From positions 1 through 42,513 of the forward strand of contig CAIOAK010000131.1 in the NCBI GenBank assembly GCA_903855945.1: a stretch of DNA of 42,513 nt, read 5' to 3'. The position numbers were made by a program, and so were the translations under genes. Below are positions 22,598 through 29,886 of this stretch, piece after piece. Every line of letters begins with the position of its first letter. Position 1 is the first letter of the stretch. The notes beneath the pieces are model-generated. The model was not told where the DNA came from and searched no databases. It worked only from the letters and a program-made list of their open reading frames with translations. This DNA is from an uncultured Anaeromyxobacter sp. Its GTDB lineage: Bacteria; Myxococcota; Myxococcia; Myxococcales; Anaeromyxobacteraceae.

Positions 22598-23194
22598 CTA
22601 GTTCTTGCGCGCCGAGGCGCGCTCGAACTCGTCGACGATGGCGTCGGCCCGCTTGTTGATGTCCTGCTTCACCGAGTCGCTCAGGGTGCCGGCGTCCTTC
22701 AGCCCCTTGAGCGCGTCGCCGAAGGTCTTGGCGTCGAGCTGGGCGAGCGCGTAGTACAGCTTCCGCTCCCGGTCAACGTAGGTCTTGGGGACCCCCACTC
22801 CGTTCAGGGTCCGCTTGGTGACGCTCTGGGCCATGGACTTCACCTTCTGCGTCGCCTCCTCGCCGGCCCCGCTCTTGTACATGCTGTCCTGGGTCTGGTT
22901 GACGAAGGCCTGGACCTGGCTCTCGATGTAGCTCGCCATCTCGGTCCGCGCTCGGGTCGTGGCGACCTCGGTGCCCAGCGCCTCCGAGGTGATGTTGTCA
23001 GCAGTTCCCCGGGCACAGATCCCGACGAGCCCTGTGGTCGAGGGGCACGCCCCCGACTTGAAGCAGGTCCAATCCGGACCGCTCGAGCACTCGGGCTTGG
23101 GCGCCGGAGGGGGCGCAGGCGGCGGAGCGCTGGCGCATCCGGCGACCACGAGGAGGGTGACGAACATCGCTGCGCTGCTGCTTCTCCAGTTCAT
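22598..23194 (-). CDS. LPP20-family lipoprotein (FlgP-like)
   Basis: A 198-residue lipoprotein precursor with lipobox VAGC (Cys20), followed by a Pro-rich stretch (SAPPPAPPPAPKPE). The mature domain has a short N-part with two CxC-type cysteines (about 38, 46 and 52, 62). The core LPP20 pattern runs from LVGICARGTADNI, then a helix of TTRARTEMASYIESQVQ, then KTYVDRERKLYYALAQLD. This resembles the C-terminal strand of FlgP/LPP20 proteins, which sit at the outer-membrane ring of Vibrio and epsilonproteobacterial flagella and elsewhere. Start ATG at 23194 follows GAGGTG. A different LPP20-like protein lies two genes upstream in the operon (23626). Confidence 0.82.
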   Translation of the reverse strand: MNWRSSSAAMFVTLLVVAGCASAPPPAPPPAPKPECSSGPDWTCFKSGACPSTTGLVGICARGTADNITSEALGTEVATTRARTEMASYIESQVQAFVNQTQDSMYKSGAGEEATQKVKSMAQSVTKRTLNGVGVPKTYVDRERKLYYALAQLDAKTFGDALKGLKDAGTLSDSVKQDINKRADAIVDEFERASARKN

Positions 23195-23218
23195 AGGCAC
23201 CTCGATCAGCGGGAAGGT

Positions 23219-23614
23219 TCACTTGCTGAGGGCTTCGGCCTCCGCGAGCTTCGCGGACGCCTTCGCCGCCATGCGGCACGTTTCCTTGTTCCTCTCGTTC
23301 TTGAGCCACTCATCCAGCTTCACGGAGGCATTGAAGAGGTGCTCCCCCTTGCCCGCCGCGATGCAGTACTTCTCGAAGACGGCCCGGTCGGCCTCGGCCA
23401 CGAGGAGCGCCGCGTGCTGCGCCGCCGCGCCCGAGTGCTCGCCGGCCTCGGCCTTGGCCTTGGCCGCCAGCGCGCCGCCTCCGTAGTTCTCGTAGGCCGC
23501 ATCCAGGACCTGCCGCAGTTCGTTCCGCGGCCCGGCCAGCTTGTCGTCCTTGGCCGTGCAGGCCGCCGAGGCCAGGCACGTGGCGAGGATCGCCCAGGCG
23601 ATGGGTGTGCGCAT
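23219..23614 (-). CDS. Small lipoprotein, DUF4398-like helical
   Basis: A 131-residue lipoprotein precursor with lipobox SAAC (Cys19). The mature part is almost entirely helical and Ala/Lys/Glu-rich (e.g. LRQVLDAAYENYGGG, AALLVAEADRAVFEKY, ASAKLAEAEALSK), like short coiled-coil lipoproteins of DUF4398 type; the family call is weak. The two later cysteines (about 83 and 112) could pair. It lies 11 bases from the preceding gene's stop and 24 bases from the next start, i.e. inside the operon. The start ATG at 23614 has GAGGAG about eight bases upstream. Confidence 0.78.
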   Translation of the reverse strand: MRTPIAWAILATCLASAACTAKDDKLAGPRNELRQVLDAAYENYGGGALAAKAKAEAGEHSGAAAQHAALLVAEADRAVFEKYCIAAGKGEHLFNASVKLDEWLKNERNKETCRMAAKASAKLAEAEALSK

Positions 23615-23625
23615 GATCGGTCTCC

Positions 23626-24654
23626 TCACTCGTCCTCCTCGGTGGCCGCACCGCCGGGGCCCTTCCCGAGCGAGCCGGCGATGGCCTTCTCGAGCGACTC
23701 CCCCAGCGCCTTTCGGGCGCGGAGCCGTGCCTCCGAGAGGACCTGCGACGCCTCCCGGGCGGAGCACTTGAACTCGGCGAGGACCCGCTTCCCGCCGATC
23801 TCCTGCATCCGACCGTTCGCGAGCATCCGCACCTGGTACCAGGGGGGATTGCGGACCGGCTCGGGCTTCTCGACCACCAGGGTCACCTCGAGGTCGGCCC
23901 CGGTCCGGGTCGTCAGCACCTTGCGGAATCCGAGTGCGAGGAGCCCCTTGCGGACACCTCCCTCGATCTCCGGCTCGAGCTTCGCCGGGATGGCCACCTT
24001 GAGCGACAGGAGCGCCTTCTCGGCGCGCTGGGCGACGGCTGCGGTGTCGATGCTGGGGGCCGGCAGGGAGCCCGGCTCGAGCACCCGGACCTGCGCGACG
24101 AGCGGTGCGCGCTCCCGCAGGAGCGCCGCCACGGGGATGAGTGCGAGGGCCGAACCCACCCGGTCGGTCGCGGGGGGGGCACCGGCGATCACCTGCTCCA
24201 GCTGCGCGTCGAGTTCGCCGATCCTGCCGAGCGCCGCCTGCAGCGCCTTCCTCCGGTCCAGGACGGCGAGCGCGTAGATGCGGCGGGTGGCGGGGTCGGT
24301 CCAGGTGGCGACGATGGACGTGCCCACCAGCTCACCGGTGGTCACCACCTGCGTCACGTCCCGGGCGTCCATCCCCCGCCTGGACTGGGTGTCCGCCCCG
24401 GACGACCGCACGCTCTCGAACTCCTGGCTCGAGATCTCCGATTCCACGCGCGCCTGGAATACCCGCGCCAGCTCGGCGCGCGCGCGCGACTCGGCCACGC
24501 CGCGCTCGTCGGCGGAGCCGACGCCGGTGAGGAACTTGCTGCGCGGCCACTCGTCGGACTCGCCGTCCACCCAGGCGGGGCGGTCGGCCGCGGTGGCGGT
24601 GCCGGCCAGCCCCACCGCGAGGAGGAGCAGCATCAGCCAGATTCGTCGCGTCAT
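23626..24654 (-). CDS. Secreted LPP20-like domain protein
   Basis: A 342-residue protein with a cleavable signal peptide (ending TATA, residue about 22) and no lipobox. It begins RPAWVDGESDEWPRSKFLTG, then VGSADERGVAESRARAELARVF, the LPP20-family N-terminal pattern (WPxSxFLTGVG plus an A/R helix). It continues with TRRIYALAVLDRRKALQAAL, the strand that in LPP20 proteins follows 'YALA'. The second half (about 175-310) contains AALLRERAPLVAQVRVLEP and LEVTLVVEKPEPV, looking like an appended alpha/beta domain. The tail is Gly/Glu-rich. The start ATG at 24654 lies five bases after the stop of the COG3014-like gene, so they are co-transcribed. It is a close structural parallel of the + strand protein at 18108. 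Confidence 0.82.
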   Translation of the reverse strand: MTRRIWLMLLLLAVGLAGTATAADRPAWVDGESDEWPRSKFLTGVGSADERGVAESRARAELARVFQARVESEISSQEFESVRSSGADTQSRRGMDARDVTQVVTTGELVGTSIVATWTDPATRRIYALAVLDRRKALQAALGRIGELDAQLEQVIAGAPPATDRVGSALALIPVAALLRERAPLVAQVRVLEPGSLPAPSIDTAAVAQRAEKALLSLKVAIPAKLEPEIEGGVRKGLLALGFRKVLTTRTGADLEVTLVVEKPEPVRNPPWYQVRMLANGRMQEIGGKRVLAEFKCSAREASQVLSEARLRARKALGESLEKAIAGSLGKGPGGAATEEDE

Positions 24655-24659
24655 GGCGC

Positions 24660-25976
24660 TCACAGGACCGTTCGCGTCTGGAGGTAGGATCGCTTCCCCC
24701 GGGTCACGACCACGTCCGGGAAGGACTGCTCGACGACCGTGTTGCCGGCCTTGTCGAAGGAGACGAGCTTCACCTGGTACTTGCCAGCCGGCAGGTGGAC
24801 GTGGCCGAGGCGGATCTCGGCGGCGATGGTGTTCCAGATTCGCGTGTCCGCCACCTCGGTCTGGGCGGCGGCGATGCCGAGCCCGAGGCCGACGAGCGCT
24901 CCCGAATCCTTGCCCCACTCGTCCTTGGCCGCCTTCTCCGCCTGCTTGGCCGCGATGGCCTTGGTGGTCGCGCGGACGATGGCCCGGGTCTGGATGGCGT
25001 CGGCCTTCTCGGTGAGGACGGTGCTCGCGATGGAGCTGATGTTCTCCGCCATCACGGTCCTGTACTCCTTCCCGTTGACGACGATCTTGGACCCGACGAT
25101 GCGATAGGGCTCCTGCACGAACTTCGGCAGGGCGTAGACCACGGTCTTGGGGACCAGACCGGCCTTCTCGGCCTTCTTCACCTGCTCGGTCAGCGCCGGG
25201 TTTCCGATCTTCTTCACCGCCGCCGCGACCTCGCCCCAGTTGATCTGCGCCTTCACGGAGTCGATCCGCGCGGCGGGGCCGTTGTAGTGCACCAAGATGA
25301 GCTCGCCCTCGTCCTTGCCCATCGGCACCGCGAAGACCTTGGGATCGAGCTCGCTCTTCACCTTCCCCTGGGAGACCTGGCTCGCCGCCGAGTTCACGAG
25401 CTTCGCGGCCACCGCGACGTCCTCCTTCTGGCCGGCGTCCTCGTAGACGAGCCGTGCGAGAACGCGCGCGAGGAGGTCCCCCTTGTCGGAGGTGGGGACG
25501 CCCTTGGGGTTGGCGTCGTTCAGCCGCGCCAGGAAGGCCGAGAGCTTCCGTGCCTCGACGGCCGCCTCGTCCGGCTTGTTCAGGAGGAGGGAATTGAGGG
25601 AGCGCAGGATGTGGAGCAGGATCTTCTCGTAGGGCTCCCCCCGGTACTCGACGGTGTTGTCGTTCACCAGGAACTGCCCGACGGCCTGCGTGGCGCTCTT
25701 CGTGTAGAGCTCCTCGACCCGGGCCTCCGCCTTGTCGAGCGCCAGCTCGCTCTCGGCGTAGCGCCCGGCGAAGTGGAGGACGGCGCCCTTGTCCAGGTAG
25801 TAGAGGACCTGGCTCGACTTGCCGTACTCGTCGTCGGCTGCCTTGTCGATACTGGCCACGGCCTCCGCGTAGTTCTGCGAGGCCATGTGCTGGTTCACGT
25901 CCTTCTTGTGCGCGCCCGACGGCCCTGCGCAGGCCGCCACGAGCAGCGGGACGATCGCGATGGGAAACCTCTTCAT
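24660..25976 (-). CDS. COG3014-type envelope lipoprotein
   Basis: A 438-residue lipoprotein precursor with lipobox VAAC (Cys16). The first half is TPR-like (ASQNYAEAVASIDKAADDEY, LYYLDKGAVLHFAGRYAES, ELALDKAEARVEELY), then VEYRGEPYEKILLHILRSL, the family hallmark. The second half is beta-rich (GELILVHYNG, NISSIASTVLTEK), then RAIVRATTKAIAAKQAE and ends RLGHVHLPAGKYQVKLVSF. In gammaproteobacteria COG3014 genes typically neighbour LPP20 and LpoB-like genes, exactly the arrangement here. Function is unknown, but it is thought to work at the cell envelope. The start ATG at 25976 sits 20 bases after the LpoB-like gene's stop. Confidence 0.85.
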   Translation of the reverse strand: MKRFPIAIVPLLVAACAGPSGAHKKDVNQHMASQNYAEAVASIDKAADDEYGKSSQVLYYLDKGAVLHFAGRYAESELALDKAEARVEELYTKSATQAVGQFLVNDNTVEYRGEPYEKILLHILRSLNSLLLNKPDEAAVEARKLSAFLARLNDANPKGVPTSDKGDLLARVLARLVYEDAGQKEDVAVAAKLVNSAASQVSQGKVKSELDPKVFAVPMGKDEGELILVHYNGPAARIDSVKAQINWGEVAAAVKKIGNPALTEQVKKAEKAGLVPKTVVYALPKFVQEPYRIVGSKIVVNGKEYRTVMAENISSIASTVLTEKADAIQTRAIVRATTKAIAAKQAEKAAKDEWGKDSGALVGLGLGIAAAQTEVADTRIWNTIAAEIRLGHVHLPAGKYQVKLVSFDKAGNTVVEQSFPDVVVTRGKRSYLQTRTVL

Positions 25977-25996
25977 GGCCGCGGCCCCCGGGGATC

Positions 25997-26587
25997 TCAC
26001 CAGCCGGTGGAGGCCCGATCGATCTGCTTCTTGATCTTCTTCTGGCCGTTCCAGGCGATCTGGTTCGTCTTCACGTTGAGTAACTTGAGATTCACCTGGT
26101 ACATGATGACGGAGGTTCCACCCGAGCGGTCCTCGATGGAGTTGAGGACGCCGGAGAGCACGAAGTCGGCCCCGATCTCCTTCCCCTGCCCCTTCCGCGT
26201 GGCGTCGGAGGCGTTCATGTCCTGATCCTGTCGCTCGTCGCGGATCCCGGCCCGCTCGTCCATGCTGGCGACGAAGGAGACCTTGCCCGACTTGATGAGG
26301 GACCGTTGCAGGTCCTCGATGAAGGTCTGGGTGTTGATGTGCTCCATGCTGCTGTTCTTCACGCCCTGGACCGTGACCACCGGGAGCTTGCCCCCCTTGG
26401 TCGCCTTGGGAAGCCAGGGATCGGAGAGGGCGTCGGCGATCATCTCCTCGGCGACGAGGCGCGAGTCGGTGTCGTTCCACCGCCCGCTCACGTCCTTCAC
26501 GTCGTTGGTGTCGAGGCGGCTCACCTTGGTGGTGGCGCATCCGACGGCAAGTGTTCCGACCAGGACGACGAGGAGTGTTTGCCTCAT
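25997..26587 (-). CDS. LpoB-like penicillin-binding protein activator lipoprotein
   Basis: A 196-residue lipoprotein precursor with lipobox AVGC (Cys17) and the LpoB/COG3417 pattern. VSGRWNDTDSRLVAEEMIAD is followed by LPVVTVQGVKNSSMEHINTQ, then FIEDLQRSLIKSGKVSFVAS, KGQGKEIGADFVLSGVLNSI and YQVNLKLLNVKTNQIAWNGQ. LpoB in E. coli reaches from the outer membrane through peptidoglycan to stimulate PBP1B. Relatives outside Enterobacteria often sit with COG3014 and LPP20 genes. There is no PBP gene in the window. It is the first gene of the minus-strand lipoprotein operon; the ATG at 26587 follows AGAGGGAACC. Confidence 0.9.
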   Translation of the reverse strand: MRQTLLVVLVGTLAVGCATTKVSRLDTNDVKDVSGRWNDTDSRLVAEEMIADALSDPWLPKATKGGKLPVVTVQGVKNSSMEHINTQTFIEDLQRSLIKSGKVSFVASMDERAGIRDERQDQDMNASDATRKGQGKEIGADFVLSGVLNSIEDRSGGTSVIMYQVNLKLLNVKTNQIAWNGQKKIKKQIDRASTGW

Positions 26588-26673
26588 GGTTCCCTCTTTC
26601 TGACTTCGGATACAGCCGATCCCGGCTGGTTTCCCGCCCCGACCTGGCGGTTTGTTTGAACTGACCGTACCAC

Positions 26674-26766
26674 CGATCGAGCGCGTCGATCGAGGACCAG
26701 CCCGGGTCGTTGCGAAATTCACATGGGCATGTAAGTCATTGTAATTACTGAACCTCGCCGTGACCA
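26674..26766 (-). promoter_or_regulatory. Promoter and two palindromes upstream of the lipoprotein operon
   Basis: Reading the minus strand: TGGTCA (26761-26766), 17 bases, TACAAT (26738-26743), a near-consensus sigma70 promoter giving a start near 26731. ACATG GG CATGT (26721-26732) straddles that start, ideal for an operator. CGATCGA GCGCG TCGATCG (26674-26692) lies about 40 bases further into the roughly 145-base leader. The DNA from 26690 to 26760 is notably AT-richer than its surroundings. Confidence 0.45.
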
Positions 26767-26848
26767 CCCGTCCGGGATGGCCTCGATTGGGGCGCCTGGG
26801 TCCGGGCTGGACAACCCGTGGTATCTTCCGCCCGGAGGATTGGGACGA

Positions 26849-27502
26849 GTGCCAGAGGGCAGCGATTTCCTGGGTGGGACCAAGAAGCTCGTGTACGGCG
26901 CGATCGCCGCGGCGGCCGTCGTGGCTGCCCAGGAGATCACCAAGCGCTTCGTGGACAAGGGCATGACCGGAGACGCCGCCAAGCCCGCGGCGTCCGCCGC
27001 AGCGGCCGGCACCGCCCCGGCACCCACCCCGACAGCACCAGCCGCCTCGGCGCCGGCTCCGGCTCCGGTCGTACCGGTCGCCCCACCCGCTGCGCCGCCC
27101 ACCGCAGCTTCGGCACCGCTCGTGGTCGCCTCGGCTCCGCCCGATTCGCCCTCGGCACCGCCCGCGGCCGCCGTCGCACCGGCCCAGCCCCCCCGGTCGC
27201 TCCTGCAGGCGGTCTTCGAGGGAGAGTTCGACGTGGCGCTCCAGACGGCGCGCGCGGACGAGCGCTACCGTTCCCTTCGGCCCGGTCTGGCCGCCTTCGC
27301 GGAGGGTGGGACCTCGATGAAGGCCCAGGACTGGACCGCCGCCCGGAGCTCGTTCCGGCGCGCCGAGTCCACACCCGAACTCCGGCCCCTCTCGTTCTAC
27401 TGGCGGTGCCGCCTGGCGAAGGCCGAGATCGGCACCGATGGGCCGGCGGCGGTCGAGCGCTGCCAGTCCGAGGCCGGGCTCCCGCCCGGCGGTCCCGAGT
27501 AG
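26849..27502 (+). CDS. Ala/Pro-rich protein with TPR-like C-terminus
   Basis: A 217-residue protein. The N-terminus holds a hydrophobic helix (about 15-27, YGAIAAAAVVAAQ) that may anchor it in the membrane. An 80-residue low-complexity Ala/Pro/Val linker follows (about 45-118). The C-terminal about 90 residues contain two TPR-like helical pairs (LLQAVFEGEFDVALQTARAD, MKAQDWTAARSSFRRAES). Such anchor-linker-TPR proteins commonly act as envelope scaffolds. The GTG start follows GGAGGA and TATCTT 21 bases upstream; an in-frame ATG at 26777 would put about 24 extra residues before the helix. It converges on the MltC-like gene (9-base gap) and is divergent from the LpoB operon. Confidence 0.72.
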   Translation: MPEGSDFLGGTKKLVYGAIAAAAVVAAQEITKRFVDKGMTGDAAKPAASAAAAGTAPAPTPTAPAASAPAPAPVVPVAPPAAPPTAASAPLVVASAPPDSPSAPPAAAVAPAQPPRSLLQAVFEGEFDVALQTARADERYRSLRPGLAAFAEGGTSMKAQDWTAARSSFRRAESTPELRPLSFYWRCRLAKAEIGTDGPAAVERCQSEAGLPPGGPE

Positions 27503-27511
27503 GCCCGAGGG

Positions 27512-28702
27512 CTAGTTCTTCACTTCTGGTACGGTCGCCTGCTTCCAGGTGGTCCGGAACTCCGAAACCTTCTTGACGTACTCCTTGGTCTCGTCCGGCG
27601 TCTTGGCGAGCAGGGCCTCGCGGACCTTCGCCGCCGACGCGTCCTTGGGGAGGACTTTCCGGTCCCCGGAGATCGCGGCGAGCGCCTTCTTCGTGTTCCC
27701 CGGCCCGCAGTTGTAGGCCGCGATGGCGGCCAGGTCGCGCGCCGCCGGGTCCTTCATCGCCCCGAACTCGGCCGTCTGCATCAGGTGGAGGTAGGCGCTC
27801 CCCAGCTCGACGTTCACCTCGGGCCGGTAGAGCTCCTCGGCCGGAACCACCCGCGCCTTGCCGTGGACGTGCCTCCAGGCATCGTTCGCACCTGACTTCG
27901 GGACGAGCTGCATGAGTCCGTAGGCCGGAGCCCCCGACTTCGCGAGCGGGTTGAAGAAGGACTCCCTCTGCATCACCGCGAGGATCAGTGCCTCGTCCAC
28001 GCCGAACTGCTTGGAGGCCTCCTGGACCAGCTGCTTGTACGGCTTGGCGGCCTTGGTGAGGTGGTTCGGGACCATCTTCAGCTCGACGGTGACCACGGTG
28101 CGCTTCTTCCCGTTCGCGACCACGGTGCGCGTCTCCAGCTTCGCCTTCTCGACCTTCTCCTTCACCACCTTCGGAACGTCCGCCTCCTGGAGCGGCTTTC
28201 CGTCGCCGCGATCGACGATCTCGGAGAGGGGGTTCCGCTTGGCCGGGTTCCGGGCCGACATCATCGCGCCGAGCTGCTCCTGGACCTTCTGCTCCACCTC
28301 CTTCTTCTGGACGGGCCCGGTGCCGTCGAGCAGGACCTCGACCTTCACCGTGCCGGTATCGAAGTCTACCTCCCCGTGACCGCGATCGTCGGCCGAGTAG
28401 CTGGACCAGGTGGGACGGGTCGATGGCACGAAGTTGCCCCACAGCCCCTCGACCTCCTTGACGAAGGCCTGGTACTCCCGGTCCGACTCCTCGAGGAACG
28501 CGCGTTGCTCCAGGTTCATCTCGGCCTGGAAGTTGGCAACCTCCTTGTCGAAGTCCGCCGTCAGATCATCCGGCATCTTGAAATCATCCGGCCGGGCCTG
28601 GCCCAGGGCGAGGAGGGGCGCGGCGCAGAGCACCAGCCCCGCGAGGAGCGATGCCAGGGAAGGGATCTGTCGGTCTCGGGTCATGGCTTGGCCCGGAATC
28701 AT
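27512..28702 (-). CDS. mltC: MltC-like lytic murein transglycosylase
   Basis: A 396-residue protein with a signal peptide (cleavage near LALGQA, about 36). The N-terminal DUF3393/MltC_N domain (about 85-215) contains FVPSTRPTWSSYSADDRG, then EVDFDTGTVKVEVL. The SLT domain follows: ILAVMQRESFFNPLAKSG with the catalytic Glu at about 247, AYGLMQLVPKSG, and IAAYNCGPGNTKK near the C-terminus. These are the MltC order and motifs; the enzyme cleaves the MurNAc-GlcNAc bond with 1,6-anhydro product. Unlike E. coli MltC, the signal sequence has no clear lipobox (LVLC is a poor match), so it may be a soluble periplasmic form. A coiled-coil-like stretch (about 48-85) precedes MltC_N. Start: ATG at 28702 behind AGGGG; ATG at 28684 is an alternative. 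Confidence 0.9.
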   Translation of the reverse strand: MIPGQAMTRDRQIPSLASLLAGLVLCAAPLLALGQARPDDFKMPDDLTADFDKEVANFQAEMNLEQRAFLEESDREYQAFVKEVEGLWGNFVPSTRPTWSSYSADDRGHGEVDFDTGTVKVEVLLDGTGPVQKKEVEQKVQEQLGAMMSARNPAKRNPLSEIVDRGDGKPLQEADVPKVVKEKVEKAKLETRTVVANGKKRTVVTVELKMVPNHLTKAAKPYKQLVQEASKQFGVDEALILAVMQRESFFNPLAKSGAPAYGLMQLVPKSGANDAWRHVHGKARVVPAEELYRPEVNVELGSAYLHLMQTAEFGAMKDPAARDLAAIAAYNCGPGNTKKALAAISGDRKVLPKDASAAKVREALLAKTPDETKEYVKKVSEFRTTWKQATVPEVKN

Positions 28703-28801
28703 GCCCCGTTCCCCTGGGAATTCCTACCGGCCCCGGGGAGGGGAGACGCCCCAAGAGAGGCGCACCCATACGGGGTTCATCGGAAAATCCGAACAAGTCC
28801 G

Positions 28802-28807
28802 TAGAAT
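28802..28807 (+). promoter_or_regulatory. -10 box (TAGAAT) for a leaderless ATG
   Basis: TAGAAT, then 6 bases, then ATG at 28814. This is the closest match to the TATAAT consensus among the leaderless-type promoters here. Confidence 0.55.
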
Positions 28808-28813
28808 GGCCCC

Positions 28814-29293
28814 ATGACCGCCCTGCTCCTCGCCACCCTGCTCCTCGCCGGCAAGCCCGAGATCGCACTCGCGACCGACGGCTCCCCCTCGATGTTCGTC
28901 CTGGTGGAGGAACTGCCCCCCAGCGCCGTCAAGGGCGGGATGGACAAGGGCGCGCTCCAGCGGGTGACCACCTCCGGGCTCAAGCGCTGCGGCGTCCCGG
29001 TGGTCACGACCAGCTCGACGCTGCTCACCTACTCCGTGAACGTCAACGTGATCCCCACCAAGAACGGGTTCGCCGCCAACGTGGGGTCGCAGTGCTACAC
29101 CTTCGTCGAGATCAAGGGGGTGTCGAGCAAGGTCCTCATCTGGGAGTCCTCGCTCCTCATGGTGGGCCCGATGAACGGGCTCGGGACGCAGGCGCTCGAG
29201 GCGCTGGTGGGGCAGATCGACGAGTTCTGCGCCGAGTACCAGAAGGCGAAGCAGGAGAGCGCTCCGGTCAAGGCGACGGCGCCCAAGAAGTAG
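28814..29293 (+). CDS. Small secreted protein, unknown function
   Basis: A 159-residue protein with a short hydrophobic leader (about 1-13), possibly a minimal signal peptide. The mature part carries two cysteines (about 59 and 95) that may pair, the strand-rich STLLTYSVNVNVIPTKNG and VGSQCYTFVEIKGVSSKVLI, then a helix LGTQALEALVGQIDEFCAEY with a third cysteine. The tail is Lys/Ala-rich. I do not recognise a family. Its ATG is placed by a TAGAAT -10 box exactly 6 bases upstream. It is divergent from the MltC-like gene and converges on the carboxymuconolactone-decarboxylase homologue, 24 bases apart. Confidence 0.75.
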   Translation: MTALLLATLLLAGKPEIALATDGSPSMFVLVEELPPSAVKGGMDKGALQRVTTSGLKRCGVPVVTTSSTLLTYSVNVNVIPTKNGFAANVGSQCYTFVEIKGVSSKVLIWESSLLMVGPMNGLGTQALEALVGQIDEFCAEYQKAKQESAPVKATAPKK

Positions 29294-29317
29294 GGCAGCC
29301 CTCCGCCGCCGGCCGGT

Positions 29318-29872
29318 TCAGAACGGCGGGGGCGTTCCGGGAGGCAACGCCACGGCGAAGCCCTGGTTGATCCCCGAGAACATCTCGTAGAAGCCCACCA
29401 GCACCACGAGCTCGAGGAAGCCCTCCATCCCGAAGCGGGCGATGGCGCCCTCCTGGACGGGCGCGGGGATGTCCTTCCAGGGCAGCGTCGCGGCGAGCAC
29501 GGCGGCGGCCAGGTCGTAGGGTGGCGGGAACCGTCCCGGCTCGAGGACCGGATCGCGCAGCGTCGCGATGACCGCCTCCGGAACCCCTGCCTCCCGGGCG
29601 TGCGCCACGTGGTCCACCCACTCGAAGGCCGCCCCCGTGCGCCGGGCCACGGCGAGGACCACGAACTGGTAGACGTCCCGGGGAAGGTGCCCCTGGAACT
29701 TGAGGTAGAAGCCCAGCTCCTCGACCCGCTTGCAGAGCTGCGGGTGGTTCATGAGCGCGTCGTACGGGCCGCCGAAGGGTGCGCCCCGTGCCTTCCGGCG
29801 CGCCACCATCGCGTCGTAGATCGCTCGGTCGTCGGCCGACAGCTTCGTCCCGTCGAACGGCAGCTTCGCCAC
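29318..29872 (-). CDS. Carboxymuconolactone decarboxylase (AhpD-like) family protein
   Basis: A 184-residue all-helical protein of the CMD/AhpD superfamily. Recognisable segments are PFGGPYDALMNHPQLCKRVE, LGFYLKFQGHLPRDVYQFVV and LAVARRTGAAFEWVDHVAHA, the last covering the active-site helix. It has the His-rich EWVDHVAHA form of CMD rather than the CxxC of AhpD peroxidases, so peroxidase activity is unlikely. Members act as decarboxylases or lactonases in aromatic or keto-acid degradation. The GTG start at 29872 follows GGAG. It is the last of a minus-strand trio with a TPP enzyme and a lipoprotein, 14 bases after the TPP gene's stop. Confidence 0.85.
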   Translation of the reverse strand: MAKLPFDGTKLSADDRAIYDAMVARRKARGAPFGGPYDALMNHPQLCKRVEELGFYLKFQGHLPRDVYQFVVLAVARRTGAAFEWVDHVAHAREAGVPEAVIATLRDPVLEPGRFPPPYDLAAAVLAATLPWKDIPAPVQEGAIARFGMEGFLELVVLVGFYEMFSGINQGFAVALPPGTPPPF

Positions 29873-29886
29873 GGTCAACGCTCCAT

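Noticed and set aside
20674-26587. Curli secretion operon
   Set aside because: Only the CsgG-like domain is shared; no CsgA/B repeats and no CsgE/F-like proteins are present.
26938-28442. Long minus-strand frame overlapping the Ala/Pro-rich gene and the MltC-like gene
   Set aside because: Its translation is Arg/Gly/Pro low complexity and it is out of frame with the clear MltC motifs.
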